Source: an uncultured Burkholderiales bacterium (GTDB taxonomy: Bacteria; Pseudomonadota; Gammaproteobacteria; Burkholderiales; Burkholderiaceae_C). From it: 64,000 nucleotides of DNA. The translations under genes and the position numbers were made by a program. The notes beneath the pieces were generated by a model. The model did not search any database. It worked only from the letters and a program-made list of their open reading frames with translations, and was not told where the DNA came from. Shown here one piece after another: positions 35,509 through 44,927 of this stretch. The stretch lies in NCBI GenBank assembly GCA_937927685.1, contig CALBSC010000098.1:62001-126000 (forward strand). Reading direction: 5' to 3'. Numbering within the stretch: the first letter of the stretch is position 1; every line of letters begins with the position of its first letter.

Positions 35509-36066
35509 TCAGCGCTTGGCGGGCTGCGGGGAGGGTGGGGGTTGCGGGTCGAACCGTGGATCGTTGGTCCGGCACAGCAAGTCGTAGACACTTCGAAAGG
35601 GTCCGGGGGAAATGCCTTCCCAGGGGCCGGGCTGCGTGATGGTTTCCAGCAGGGTGCCCGACAGGTGTTGTCCGGCATGGGCCACCAACTGGTTAAAGCG
35701 AACCCGGTACTTGGGGCATTCCACCTCCATCAGCATCGCCAACGACTGCGCGCCATAGGAAAAGGGCTGGGGGTAGTTCTGCAACATCCAGATGCGTTTG
35801 TAGGGGCCTGCGTTGGCAATGCTGTTGCGATCCACCAGGTAGGTGACCCCGTCTTTCACGGCCAGAAAGGTCCAGTCGGCGTACGCGGCGCCCCCTGTCC
35901 CGGTCAACAGCAGGCAAACGCCCAACCGGCAAGCCTGCCGCAACAGGTCCGGGCGGGCCAGGCGGGATGCGGGACGGGCAGACTTGAATCCGAGGGCCAG
36001 CCACGCCCAGAACCCGCCAGGACGACGGGCGATCGGAGGACGGGAGGGGGGGAGGACGTGTGACAT
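35509..36066 (-). CDS. Surface-adhesin E-like exported protein
   Basis: The protein has 185 residues. A long basic N-terminus precedes a signal peptide (LGVCLLLTGTGGAAYA). The mature part starts DWTFLAVKDGVTYLVDRNSI, then KRIWMLQNYPQP, then AMLMEVECPKYRVR with two cysteines in all, a pattern typical of the Adhesin_E family in beta-proteobacteria. The C-terminus is Pro-rich. The role is unknown. The true start may be later, since the first 40 residues are long for a signal n-region. Confidence 0.72.
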   Translation of the reverse strand: MSHVLPPSRPPIARRPGGFWAWLALGFKSARPASRLARPDLLRQACRLGVCLLLTGTGGAAYADWTFLAVKDGVTYLVDRNSIANAGPYKRIWMLQNYPQPFSYGAQSLAMLMEVECPKYRVRFNQLVAHAGQHLSGTLLETITQPGPWEGISPGPFRSVYDLLCRTNDPRFDPQPPPSPQPAKR

Positions 36067-36217
36067 CTCGCTCTGGCCAGGATGTTAGCGTGTCCCACCG
36101 GCGGGTGGAGTCATCTAGGTGAAGCCAGACCAGGGGTTTTATGCTGACAATGCGCAAAGCCCTGCCAAAGTGTGCAATATGCTGTGACCATCCGGCGGGC
36201 GGAGACAAGGAGACACC

Positions 36218-37351
36218 ATGAAAATCACCCGACTCGAGGTCTACGCGCTGCGCGCGCCAGCCCCCGAGCGCCCGCACTGGACCAGCCATTTCATCGTCCC
36301 CACGGCCAATGAGATTCTGGTGCGGCTCTACACCGACGAGGGCATCGAGGGGTTTGGCCTGGCCACCAGCTACACCCCCATCGACTTTGCCATCAAGGCC
36401 TGGCAAGGGGGGCTGGCCGAGCAGATCGTGGGGGAAGACGCACTGGCCCCCGAGCGTCTGTACCAGAAGCTGTTCGGACTCACCACCAGCCGCACGGCCA
36501 ATGAGCGGGGATGGTCGCGCGAGGCGCTCATCCGCATCTCGGCGGCGGTGGACATCGCGTGCTGGGACATCGTGGGCAAGGCCGCCGGCCTGCCGCTCTA
36601 CCGCTTGTTTGGGGGCTATCGCGACGAGGTGCCCGCCTACGTCACCTGTGGCTACTACCGCGAAGGCAAAGACCTGGCCGAACTCCGCGATGAAATGCAC
36701 ATGCTGGTGGACCAGGGACACACCGGCTTCAAGGCCAAGGCGGGTGGCCTGCCGGTGCCCGAGGATGTGGAGCGCATGGCGGTCATGCGGGAGGTCATTG
36801 GCGACCAGTGTGACTTCATGGTCGACCCCAACCGCGCCTGGGACTTGCCCACCGCCATCGATGCGGCGCAGCGCCTGGAGTGCCTCAACCCGCGCTGGCT
36901 GGAAGAACCCATCCGCTGGGAAGATGACCGCCGTGGCCTCAAGCTGTTGTCGCAGAAAACCCGCATTCCTCTCTCCGGGGGCGAGAGCGAGATGACCAGC
37001 TACGGCTGCCGCGCCATGCTGGAGGAGCAGGCCATCCAGATTCTGCAGTTTGACTGCACCATGATGGGCGGCTTCACCGAAGGTCGCAAGCTCACCGGCC
37101 TGTGCGAGCTCAACCATGTGCAGGTGGCACCCCACCACGACTGCTTCATCCATGCGCACATCGTGGCATCGAGCCCGGCGGGCTGTATTGTGGAGGCCTT
37201 CACCGACCCCGAACGTGACCCGCTGCAGGCCGAGCTCTATGAAAACCCGCCCCAGATCCGCAACGGCGTGCTCACCCTCAACCAGGAGCCGGGCCTGGGC
37301 CTGACCCTGTCCCCTGCGGCCCTGGCCAAGTACGGCCAACGACTGGTGTAA
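36218..37351 (+). CDS. Enolase-superfamily dehydratase, mandelate racemase subgroup
   Basis: The protein has 377 residues. The full catalytic set of the MR subgroup can be placed: Lys172-x-Lys174 (FKAKAG), metal ligands Asp203, Glu229 and Glu256, the Asp279-His306 dyad (27 apart, as in mandelate racemase D270-H297) and Glu326. The enzymes abstract an alpha proton from carboxylates; most in this subgroup dehydrate acid sugars (glucarate, galactarate/talarate, gluconate). AAGGAG lies before the ATG. It is the first gene of a run with a Bug receptor and a split ThDP enzyme, so it probably makes a 2-keto-3-deoxy acid. Confidence 0.9.
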   Translation: MKITRLEVYALRAPAPERPHWTSHFIVPTANEILVRLYTDEGIEGFGLATSYTPIDFAIKAWQGGLAEQIVGEDALAPERLYQKLFGLTTSRTANERGWSREALIRISAAVDIACWDIVGKAAGLPLYRLFGGYRDEVPAYVTCGYYREGKDLAELRDEMHMLVDQGHTGFKAKAGGLPVPEDVERMAVMREVIGDQCDFMVDPNRAWDLPTAIDAAQRLECLNPRWLEEPIRWEDDRRGLKLLSQKTRIPLSGGESEMTSYGCRAMLEEQAIQILQFDCTMMGGFTEGRKLTGLCELNHVQVAPHHDCFIHAHIVASSPAGCIVEAFTDPERDPLQAELYENPPQIRNGVLTLNQEPGLGLTLSPAALAKYGQRLV

Positions 37352-37369
37352 CGACTGAAGGAGAAACCG

Positions 37370-38386
37370 ATGACTGCTTTCAAACCGGCCTGGACACGCC
37401 GCAGCCTGATCGCCCTGGCGCTGTCTACCTCCGCGGGCGCCGTGCTCGCCCAAACCGCACCAACTGCGCCAACTGCCCAGTTGGCTGGCAGCTTTCCCAA
37501 CCGACCCATCAAGATCATCGTGCCCTTTGCCCCCGGGGGCTCCACCGACATGCTGGCCCGCCTGGTGGGGCAGCGCCTCACCCAGGCCTGGGGTCAACCC
37601 GTGGTGATTGAAAACAAGCCCGGGGCGGGCGCCACGCTGGGCGCCGATCTGGTGGCCAAATCGCCGGGCGACGGCTATACCTTGCTGATGGGCGCAGCGC
37701 ACCACACCATTGCGCAAAAGGTCTACAGCAAGCTCAATTACCAAATAGATCGCGACTTCGCGCCCATCACCGTGGTGGCCATGGTGCCCAACATGGTGGT
37801 GGTGAATGCGGATGTGCCCGCGCGCACCATCGCCGAGTTTGTGGCGCTGGCCAAGTCGCAGCCGGGCAAGCTCAACTACGGCTCGGCGGGTTCGGGCACG
37901 GCGCATCACCTCATCGGTGAAATGTTCAACCTGAAGGCCGGGGTGAAGCTGGTCCACGTGCCGTATAAAGGCAGTGCGCCCGCGGTGGCGGATTTGCTCA
38001 GCGGTCAGGTGCAGCTGATGTTTGACACGGTCAGTTCCGGCCTGCCCCAGGTCAAGGCGGGCAAGGTGAGGGCCCTGGCGGTGACCACGGCCAAGCGATC
38101 CTCGGCCATGCCGGATGTGCCTTCCCTGTCCGAAACCGTGCTGCCGGGCTTTGATGTGGGCACCTGGTTTGGCTTGCTGGCGCCGGCCTCCACACCGCCC
38201 GCCATTGTGCAAAAGCTCAACGCCGAGATCGTGCGCATCATCCAGCAACCCGATGTGCGCAAGCAAATGCTCGAAGCAGGCGCTGAGCCCGTGGGCAACA
38301 CCACAGATCAAATGGCCGCGCAAATCCGCTCCGAGCTCGACAGTTTCGAGGCCGTGGTCAAGCAGATCAAGCTGGTGGTGGACTGA
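37370..38386 (+). CDS. Bug/TctC-family periplasmic carboxylate receptor
   Basis: The protein has 338 residues. Signal peptide about 1-27 (ending AVLA-Q), then a short Thr/Ala/Pro linker and the hallmark FPNRPIKIIVPFAPGG; NKPGAGATLGADLV, HVPYKGSAPA and MPDVPSLSE follow. It is 18 bp after the enolase-superfamily gene with GGAG between, so it most likely binds that enzyme's substrate, an acid sugar. Confidence 0.93.
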   Translation: MTAFKPAWTRRSLIALALSTSAGAVLAQTAPTAPTAQLAGSFPNRPIKIIVPFAPGGSTDMLARLVGQRLTQAWGQPVVIENKPGAGATLGADLVAKSPGDGYTLLMGAAHHTIAQKVYSKLNYQIDRDFAPITVVAMVPNMVVVNADVPARTIAEFVALAKSQPGKLNYGSAGSGTAHHLIGEMFNLKAGVKLVHVPYKGSAPAVADLLSGQVQLMFDTVSSGLPQVKAGKVRALAVTTAKRSSAMPDVPSLSETVLPGFDVGTWFGLLAPASTPPAIVQKLNAEIVRIIQQPDVRKQMLEAGAEPVGNTTDQMAAQIRSELDSFEAVVKQIKLVVD

Positions 38387-38509
38387 ACCCGAGGCGGGAT
38401 CACCAGCCGCTCGGCTGATGTGCCCGCCTTCGCGCTGCCATCTACCCCATTCTTTGCCAACATCACGTTAAAGTTCGATTTCGTCACTGCATTCAACTTC
38501 ACATTGACC

Positions 38510-39046
38510 ATGAGCACTTCCACATCATCCCCACCAGCCTGGCAAGATGCCATTTATCAGGTTCTCAAGCGAGGCCAGATCAAACAAGTGGGCTATGTGC
38601 CCGACGCTGGCCATGCGCACGTGATTCGTCGTGTGCATGCCGACCCTGACATGCGCGCCGTGGTGCTCACCACGGAAGAAGAAGGCGTGGCCCTTGCCAC
38701 CGGTGCCTGGTTGGGCGGTCAGCGCTCGGTGCTGCTGATGCAAAGTTCTGGCGTGGGCAACTGCATCAACATGATGTCCATCCTGCAAAGCTGTCGCATT
38801 CCGTTCCTCACCCTGGTGACCATGCGTGGTGAGTACGCCGAGTTCAACCCGTGGCAAACCCCCATGAGCAAGGCCACGCAAGGGGCCATGGAGCTGATGG
38901 GCATTCGCGTGCAACGCGCTGATCGCGCCGAGGACGTTGAAGACACGGTGGAGGCGGCCCTGGAGTCGGCCTTCGTGGCCGGTGAATCGATGGCGGTGCT
39001 GCTCTCGCAGCGCCTCATCGGCCGTAAGCAATGGATCAAGAACTGA
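38510..39046 (+). CDS. Thiamine diphosphate enzyme, N-terminal (PYR) subunit
   Basis: The protein has 178 residues and is only the pyrimidine-binding half of a ThDP enzyme. The activating glutamate lies in LTTEEEGVALATGAW, and QSSGVGNCINMM matches the alpha subunits of sulfopyruvate (ComD) and phosphonopyruvate decarboxylases. The pyrophosphate half is the next gene, 14 bp on. Together they should decarboxylate a 2-oxo acid. The real substrate is not indicated. Confidence 0.87.
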   Translation: MSTSTSSPPAWQDAIYQVLKRGQIKQVGYVPDAGHAHVIRRVHADPDMRAVVLTTEEEGVALATGAWLGGQRSVLLMQSSGVGNCINMMSILQSCRIPFLTLVTMRGEYAEFNPWQTPMSKATQGAMELMGIRVQRADRAEDVEDTVEAALESAFVAGESMAVLLSQRLIGRKQWIKN

Positions 39047-39060
39047 CACAGGAGCCGACC

Positions 39061-39660
39061 ATGAGCACAACTTCTTTTGCATCGGCCACGCTGGATCGGC
39101 GTGAGGTGGTGGCGCAGTTGATCCAACGCGTGCCCAACGTGCTGGCGGTGGCGGGCCTGGGCTCGTCCACCTACGACCTCTACGCCGCGGGTGACCGCGA
39201 CCGCAACTTTTATCTGTGGGGGGCCATGGGCGGCGCCACCATGATCGGCCTGGGCCTGGCCCTGGCCCAGCCGAAGGAATCGGTGGTGGTCTTCACCGGC
39301 GATGGCGAACAACTGATGGGGCTGGGGGCCCTGGCCACGGTGGGGGCACAACAACCGCCCAACCTCACCATCGTGGTGCTGGACAACGGCCACTTTGGCG
39401 AAACCGGCATGCAGCAAAGCCACACCCACCTGGGCACCGACCTGACGGCGGTGGCCAAGGCCTGCAGCATTGCCAATGCCTTTCGAGTGCAGGAGGCCTC
39501 AGGCCTGGATCAGGTGGTGCAGGCGATCCAATCGCGCCAAGGCCCCAGCCTGGCGCAAATCCTGGTGAAAGCCGATGAACTGCCGCGCGCACTGCCCTCG
39601 CGCGACGGCGTACACATCAAGAACCGGGTCCGTCAGTCGCTGGGCTTGCCGACGTTCTGA
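39061..39660 (+). CDS. Thiamine diphosphate enzyme, C-terminal (PP) subunit
   Basis: The protein has 199 residues. The ThDP/Mg2+ motif is complete, from GDGEQLMGLGALATVG to IVVLDNGHFG. It resembles ComE/beta subunits of sulfopyruvate decarboxylase. With the PYR subunit encoded just before it, it forms a two-subunit 2-oxoacid decarboxylase. It closes the rightward run that starts at the enolase-superfamily gene. Confidence 0.88.
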   Translation: MSTTSFASATLDRREVVAQLIQRVPNVLAVAGLGSSTYDLYAAGDRDRNFYLWGAMGGATMIGLGLALAQPKESVVVFTGDGEQLMGLGALATVGAQQPPNLTIVVLDNGHFGETGMQQSHTHLGTDLTAVAKACSIANAFRVQEASGLDQVVQAIQSRQGPSLAQILVKADELPRALPSRDGVHIKNRVRQSLGLPTF

Positions 39661-39717
39661 CGCTTCACCCTTCAGGGAACTGCCAGGGCGCTGACGCGCA
39701 CCCGGGCCCCCTTGGGT

Positions 39718-40827
39718 TTATCCGACCATCGTGGGGTAGTCGGTGTATCCCTCAGCCCCGCCGCCGTAAAACGTGGCGCGGTTGTAGGGGGTGATGGGAC
39801 CGTTGGCTCGAATGCGGGCGGGCAAATCCGGGTTGGAGATGAAGTGCCGACCAAAGGCCACGGCATCGGCCAGTCCTCGTGACACCACCTGCGCTGCCGT
39901 GTCGCCCGTGAAGTTGCCGGCGGTGATGAGCGGCCCCGACCACGACGAGCGAAACAGCTCACAGGCGCTGGGCACGTCCTGATGGTCCACCTCGCGAGCG
40001 CCGGCTCCACTGGCGCGGGGTTCAATCAGATGCAGATAGGCCAGGCCCATGGTGTTGAGCTGACCGATGATGTAGGTGTAGAGTGGCATCGGGTCGGCTT
40101 CGCCGCTGTCGTTGGCCACGCCAAAGGGTGAGAGCCGAATGCCCACGCGGTCGGCGCCAATGACGTCGCACACCGCCCGTGTGATGTCCAAGGGCAAGCG
40201 GCAGCGGTTTTCCAGGGAGCCGCCATAGTCGTCGGTTCGCTGGTTGCTGCGGCTTTGCATGAATTGCTCCAGCAGGTAGCCATTGGCTGAGTGAATCTCG
40301 ACCCCGTCAAACCCGGCTTCGATGGCACGGCGGGCGGCCTCTGCGTAGTGCTGGATCAGCGCCTGGATGTCTTCCCGCGTGAGCGCCCGTGGGAGCGGGA
40401 AAGCGTCGCGCTGGAAGTCGCTTGTCATCGCCATGCCCTGGGCGGCAATGGCCGAGGGGGCGACGGGCTGGCCGCCATGGGGTTGGTGTGAGGCGTGCGA
40501 AATGCGACCCACGTGCCACAACTGCAAAAAAATCAAGCCGCCCTGCCGGTGTACCGCCTCGGTCACCTTTTTCCAGCCCGCCAATTGCTCGGCGCTGTGA
40601 ATGCCGGGTGACGCTGGCACCCCTTGGCCTTCTGGCACCACTTGTGAGGCCTCGGCAATGAGGAGTCCGTTGCGCGTGGCGCGCTGCTGGTAGTACAGCG
40701 CATTCATGTCGTTGGGCACATTGCCCGGCATGGTGGATCGCATGCGGGTGAGTGGCGCCATCACCACGCGGTGATCCAGGGTGAAGCGGCCCACGCGCAA
40801 GGGTTGAAACAAGACATCGCGATTCAT
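39718..40827 (-). CDS. Old yellow enzyme family NADH:flavin oxidoreductase (NemA-like)
   Basis: The protein has 369 residues in one TIM barrel. It starts LFQPLRVGRFTLDHRVVMAPLTRMRS and has FLQLWHVGRISH, GFDGVEIHSANGYLLEQF and a phosphate site in ADAVAFGRHFISNPDLP. It binds FMN and reduces activated C=C bonds of enones, N-ethylmaleimide or nitro-esters with NAD(P)H. It lies 15 bp downstream of a Bug gene on the same strand, so it may be induced with that receptor. Confidence 0.93.
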   Translation of the reverse strand: MNRDVLFQPLRVGRFTLDHRVVMAPLTRMRSTMPGNVPNDMNALYYQQRATRNGLLIAEASQVVPEGQGVPASPGIHSAEQLAGWKKVTEAVHRQGGLIFLQLWHVGRISHASHQPHGGQPVAPSAIAAQGMAMTSDFQRDAFPLPRALTREDIQALIQHYAEAARRAIEAGFDGVEIHSANGYLLEQFMQSRSNQRTDDYGGSLENRCRLPLDITRAVCDVIGADRVGIRLSPFGVANDSGEADPMPLYTYIIGQLNTMGLAYLHLIEPRASGAGAREVDHQDVPSACELFRSSWSGPLITAGNFTGDTAAQVVSRGLADAVAFGRHFISNPDLPARIRANGPITPYNRATFYGGGAEGYTDYPTMVG

Positions 40828-40842
40828 CGGGGGTACCTTGGT

Positions 40843-41847
40843 TTATTGCACGCCGCCAGGGATGGAAGCGGCAATGGTGCGCAGCTTGTCGGTCTCGGCG
40901 CGAATGTCGCGCACCAATTCCTCAGGGCTGCTGCCCACGAGGTGCAGGCCCATGGCTGCGAGTTTGGACTGCACCTGCGGGTCAGCCACGGCGGTTCGAA
41001 TGGCGGTATTCAATTTCAGTTGAACCTCACGCGGCATGCCCTTGGGGCCAAAGAGGCCCAGCCAGTAGGTGAGGTCGTAGCCGGGCAGCGCCGTTTCGCC
41101 AATGGCCGGGGTATTGGGGTAGCGCGGGTCGCGACGCGAACTGGAGGTGCCCAGCAGGCGGACCTTGCCTGCATCGATGAAGGGTTTGGCGCCACCATCA
41201 AAAATCACCTGGCACTGCCCCGCGATCACGTCCACCATACCAGGGCCCGAGCCGCGGTAGGGCACATGCGTCATCTCCAGTTTGCCCATGGACTTGAACA
41301 CCTCGCCGGCAAAGTGCAGGCCGCTGCCCATGCCCGAGCTTGCGTAATTGAGCTTGCCCGGGTTGTTGCGCGCATACTGAATGAACTCCTGCAAGTTGTT
41401 CACCGGTAAAGCGTTGTTCACCACCATCAGCAGGCCGTAGGTGCCCACCAGCGATATGGGCGTGAAGTCGTTGATCGGGTCATAGCTCAGGTTCTTTTCG
41501 GTCACGGCCATGAAGGTGTGTGTGCCGTTGGTGGTCATGAGCAGGTCGTAGCCATCCGGGGGAAGCTTGGTGACGGCTTCTGCGCCGATGCGGCCTCCGC
41601 CCCCTGCCTTGATGTCAATGACCACCGGTTGTCCCAGTGTCTTGCTCATGCTTTCAGCAATGACGCGTGAGGCCTGGTCACTGAAGCCGCCGGCTGCATA
41701 CGGCACGATCATCTTGATCGGGCGGTTGGGGTAGGTGGACTGGGCATGAGCCATGGGGGCCGTGGTCAGCACACAGGCGAACCATGCCGCTGCGGTCAGC
41801 GTCGCCACCCCAGGCAGTCGTTGCATCCAGGCATTCGTGTTGAACAT
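40843..41847 (-). CDS. Bug/TctC-family periplasmic carboxylate receptor
   Basis: The protein has 334 residues. The signal peptide ends AHA-Q near residue 36, followed by the hallmark YPNRPIKMIVPYAAGG, then YDPINDFTPISLVGT, HVPYRGSGPGM and YPNTPAIGE. AGGAGA precedes the ATG. It is the first gene of a leftward pair with the old-yellow-enzyme homologue and is divergent from another Bug gene. Confidence 0.93.
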   Translation of the reverse strand: MFNTNAWMQRLPGVATLTAAAWFACVLTTAPMAHAQSTYPNRPIKMIVPYAAGGFSDQASRVIAESMSKTLGQPVVIDIKAGGGGRIGAEAVTKLPPDGYDLLMTTNGTHTFMAVTEKNLSYDPINDFTPISLVGTYGLLMVVNNALPVNNLQEFIQYARNNPGKLNYASSGMGSGLHFAGEVFKSMGKLEMTHVPYRGSGPGMVDVIAGQCQVIFDGGAKPFIDAGKVRLLGTSSSRRDPRYPNTPAIGETALPGYDLTYWLGLFGPKGMPREVQLKLNTAIRTAVADPQVQSKLAAMGLHLVGSSPEELVRDIRAETDKLRTIAASIPGGVQ

Positions 41848-42000
41848 ACAGTCTCCTACGTCGAGGTATCCGGTTGCGGCTTGTGAAAAGGCCTGCTTCT
41901 CGTCAGCCCTTGGCTCACCCTTGCGATTGTGCTGCCACTCCCGCCCCCTGTGTTGAACGAAGGTGACGCACCGGCGAGAATCGGGTATCTGGAGCCCCCC

Positions 42001-43005
42001 ATGTCAGCACACTCACCCTCTCGCCGCCAGTGGATCCAGCAGGGAACCGCCGCCACCCTGGCTTCTTTAGTTCCCTGGTGGAGTCTGTCAGGCCCCGTGC
42101 AAGCCCAATCGGCCTGGCCTGCGCGTTCCTTGCGCGCTGTGGTGCCGTTTCCGGCCGGGGGGACGACCGACCACGTCACGCGCTTGGTGGCCCAAGAGCT
42201 TTCCCGCACCCTGGGGCAACCCGTGGTGGTGGAGAACAAGCCGGGTGCAGGGACGGTCATCGGCGTGGACGCCGTGGCCAAGTCAGCCCCCGACGGGTAC
42301 AGCGTTGTCACGGTGGCGAACAGCTTCGCCGCCAATGTCACACTGGTCAAGAAACTGCCCTACGACACGCTGAAGGATCTTCGCCCCGTGGCGCTGATGG
42401 GCATGTCCGAGCACGTGCTGGCCACGCATCCGGGCAGCGGCATTCGCACACTGGCGGATTTGCGCGCTGTGGCAGCCAAGGGGGGGACGCTGAGCTACGC
42501 CTCCTTTGGCAATGGCACGTCGGCCCATTTGTCTGGCGCAGCGTTGGCCTTGCACATGGGGGTGCCCCTGGTGCATGTGCCGTACAAGGGCCAGGCGCCA
42601 GCCCTGAATGACCTGCTGGGCGGTCAGGTCACGCTGATGTTTGGCAACTGGCCCGAGTTTCGCACCCACGTGCACAGTGGTCGTCTGATCGCGATTGGCA
42701 TGGCGACCGCCAAGCGATCGGTTTATGCGCCGGATATTCCTACCCTGTCCGAGCAAGGTGTGGCCATTGAATCCAACTCATGGAACGGATTGCTGGCCCC
42801 GGCAGGCACGCCGGATGCCATCGTTCAACGGTTGAACGCCGAAGTCAACACCGCCTTGAGCAGTCCGCCTGTGGTGGAAGCATTTCGTCAGGGGGGCATT
42901 GCCTCGTTGAGCGGCTCCCCCGATCGTTTTGCCACCTTCATCCGCAGCGAGATCGAGAAGTACGCGCAGGTGGTGCGTCAGGCTTCCATCAGCCTGGAGC
43001 ATTGA
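42001..43005 (+). CDS. Bug/TctC-family receptor with a Tat-like signal
   Basis: The protein has 334 residues. The N-terminus has a twin-arginine-like motif (SRRQWIQ) before a hydrophobic stretch ending VQA-Q, then WPARSLRAVVPFPAGG (the Bug hallmark, less conserved), NKPGAGTVIGVDAV, HVPYKGQAPALND and APDIPTLSE. GGAG stands just before the ATG. It is 153 bp from the divergent Bug gene and ends 40 bp before the convergent TRAP dctM gene. Confidence 0.92.
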   Translation: MSAHSPSRRQWIQQGTAATLASLVPWWSLSGPVQAQSAWPARSLRAVVPFPAGGTTDHVTRLVAQELSRTLGQPVVVENKPGAGTVIGVDAVAKSAPDGYSVVTVANSFAANVTLVKKLPYDTLKDLRPVALMGMSEHVLATHPGSGIRTLADLRAVAAKGGTLSYASFGNGTSAHLSGAALALHMGVPLVHVPYKGQAPALNDLLGGQVTLMFGNWPEFRTHVHSGRLIAIGMATAKRSVYAPDIPTLSEQGVAIESNSWNGLLAPAGTPDAIVQRLNAEVNTALSSPPVVEAFRQGGIASLSGSPDRFATFIRSEIEKYAQVVRQASISLEH

Positions 43006-43045
43006 CACCTGCCAGTGCTTGCCCGTGAAGGGCAAGCCACCTGGC

Positions 43046-44344
43046 TCAATAGCCCATGGCCTTGGGCAACGCCGTGGCCAACTCGGGCCACACGATCACG
43101 GCCACCATCACCAGGAACATCGAGAACAGCATCCAGCCCACCCAGCGCACGGTATCTTCCATGCGCACGTTGGCAATGCGGCACGACACCATCAGGTTCA
43201 CGGCCAGCGGCGGGGTGAACTGGCCCAGTGCTACCTTGAGGGTCAGGATGACGCCAAACCACACCGGGTCCCATTGGTAGAAGTTCACGATGGGCATGAG
43301 CAGCGGCACGAAGATCAGGAAGATCGACACACCGTCCAGGAACATGCCCACGGTGATGAGCATCAGGATCAGCAGCGACAACACTCCGTATTCGCCCAGC
43401 CCCGAATTCACGATGGCGTTGGTGATCGGGTCGATCACCCCCAGCGTCGAGAGTGACCAGGCAAAGATGCCGGCCAGCGAGACCACCAGCAAAATGATGG
43501 CGGACAACTCGCCCGATTCGCGCAGAATGACATACAGATCTTTCACACGAATGGTGCGGTGGATGAACATGCCCACAAAGAGGCCATAGAACACCGCCAC
43601 CACCGCGGCCTCGGTGGGGGTGAACCAACCCGCACGCATGCCGCCCAAAATCAATACCGGTGCGGCCAGGCCCCAGGTGGCCTCGCGCAGGCTGCGCCAG
43701 AAGGGCGGGCGCGGCAAGTCGGCTTCCAGTGCCCCCATCTTGTGCTTGCGCGCCATCCACACGGCGGGCACGATGAGGGCCAGGCCTGCCAATACGCCGG
43801 GCACCATGCCCGCAGCGAATAGAGCGGGCACTGAAGCGCCCGGCACCAGCACCGAATACACGATGAACGCCACCGAGGGGGGAATCAGAATATCCGTGGC
43901 CGCCGCTGCGCCCACCACGCTCGCCGAAAAGGCGGGTGGGTAGCCGGCGCGTGACATGGCCGTGATCATCACCGCCCCCACCGCGGCGGCATTGGCCGGA
44001 CCAGAGCCCGAGATGCCGCCCAGGAACATCGCCACCACAATGGCCACCAGGGGCAACATACCCGGCCCGCGTCCCACGATGGAGATGGCAAAGTTCACCA
44101 ACCGTAAGGCCACCCCTGAACGGTCAAAGATGGAGCCCACGAGCACAAACATGGGAATGGCCAGCAGCGGGTACTTACCCAGACCCGCGTAGAAGTTTTG
44201 TGGCACGGCCAGCAAGCCCCACCATTGCACATCGGCATTGGCCAGCGCGATACAGGCGGCACCCGCCAGACCCAGGGCCGCGCCAATGGGCACGCCCATC
44301 AGCATCATGACCACAAACACCACAAAGAGCAGCGTGGCAATCAT
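43046..44344 (-). CDS. dctM: TRAP transporter large permease (DctM)
   Basis: The protein has 432 residues and about twelve hydrophobic segments. It starts IATLLFVVFVVMMLMGVPIGAALG and has FLGGISGSGPANAAAVG, DILIPPSVAFIVYSVL and GQFTPPLAVNLMVS, all typical DctM motifs. It is the Na+-driven channel subunit for C4-dicarboxylates, keto acids or sialic acid-type substrates. Its ATG overlaps the dctQ stop by 4 bp. No receptor (dctP) is near. Confidence 0.95.
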   Translation of the reverse strand: MIATLLFVVFVVMMLMGVPIGAALGLAGAACIALANADVQWWGLLAVPQNFYAGLGKYPLLAIPMFVLVGSIFDRSGVALRLVNFAISIVGRGPGMLPLVAIVVAMFLGGISGSGPANAAAVGAVMITAMSRAGYPPAFSASVVGAAAATDILIPPSVAFIVYSVLVPGASVPALFAAGMVPGVLAGLALIVPAVWMARKHKMGALEADLPRPPFWRSLREATWGLAAPVLILGGMRAGWFTPTEAAVVAVFYGLFVGMFIHRTIRVKDLYVILRESGELSAIILLVVSLAGIFAWSLSTLGVIDPITNAIVNSGLGEYGVLSLLILMLITVGMFLDGVSIFLIFVPLLMPIVNFYQWDPVWFGVILTLKVALGQFTPPLAVNLMVSCRIANVRMEDTVRWVGWMLFSMFLVMVAVIVWPELATALPKAMGY

Positions 44345-44868
44345 GATGCACGCCCCCGACGGATGAACAGGCCCAGTGCGCGCAAGGCGATGGCCACCGA
44401 CAGAATGGGTAACCACACCGTGTACCACCAGCGCGGCACGCCAATGCCGGGGGAGGTTTCATCGAACTTGATGTCATCCCACACCATGCGAACGCTCAGC
44501 ACGGCGATCAGCGTAAAGAGCGCCACCACCATCAGCGAACCAAACCGCGCCAGGGCACGCTGACGCGCCTCGGGACCGCTGTCGGCAAAGTATTCAATGC
44601 GGATCTGACGGTTGCGCGCCACCGAGGCCGACCCGGCCACCAGCGTGAGCACGATCATCAAAAAGATGGAAATTTCCTCGGTCCAGGCAAAGGACTGATC
44701 GGTGAAGTACCGCACGATCACATTGGCAAAGGTGATGAGGGCCAGGGCTGCCATCACCAACACGGTCAGCCAGTCTTCAATGGCCAGGGGAACACGGGTG
44801 GGCTCGTCCGCCTCGTCGGGCGAGAGCACCTCCGGTGGAACGGGAGGGAGATCGTCAAATTGGGACAT
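44341..44868 (-). CDS. dctQ: TRAP transporter small permease (DctQ)
   Basis: The protein has 175 residues and four hydrophobic segments. It has the DctQ features FANVIVRYFTDQSFAWTEEISIFLMI (helix 2) and RNRQIRIEYF. It stabilises DctM and joins it to the receptor. The N-terminal 25 residues are acidic and Pro-rich. It is the first gene of the pair; the MFS gene diverges 59 bp away. Confidence 0.93.
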   Translation of the reverse strand: MSQFDDLPPVPPEVLSPDEADEPTRVPLAIEDWLTVLVMAALALITFANVIVRYFTDQSFAWTEEISIFLMIVLTLVAGSASVARNRQIRIEYFADSGPEARQRALARFGSLMVVALFTLIAVLSVRMVWDDIKFDETSPGIGVPRWWYTVWLPILSVAIALRALGLFIRRGRAS

Positions 44869-44927
44869 GCGGGACAGTATTACATAGTCCCTGGCCGATA
44901 ATGATCCGTTGCCTCTTTGAACGCCCC

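Noticed and set aside
35693..38323. An 876-codon leftward open frame across the dehydratase and Bug genes
   Set aside because: It is antisense to two well-recognised genes and of His/Gly/Arg-rich composition; long antisense frames are common at this GC content.
44868..44927. GGGAC/GTCCC repeat between dctQ and the MFS gene as an operator
   Set aside because: Only five bases per arm match and the inner part is not symmetric.
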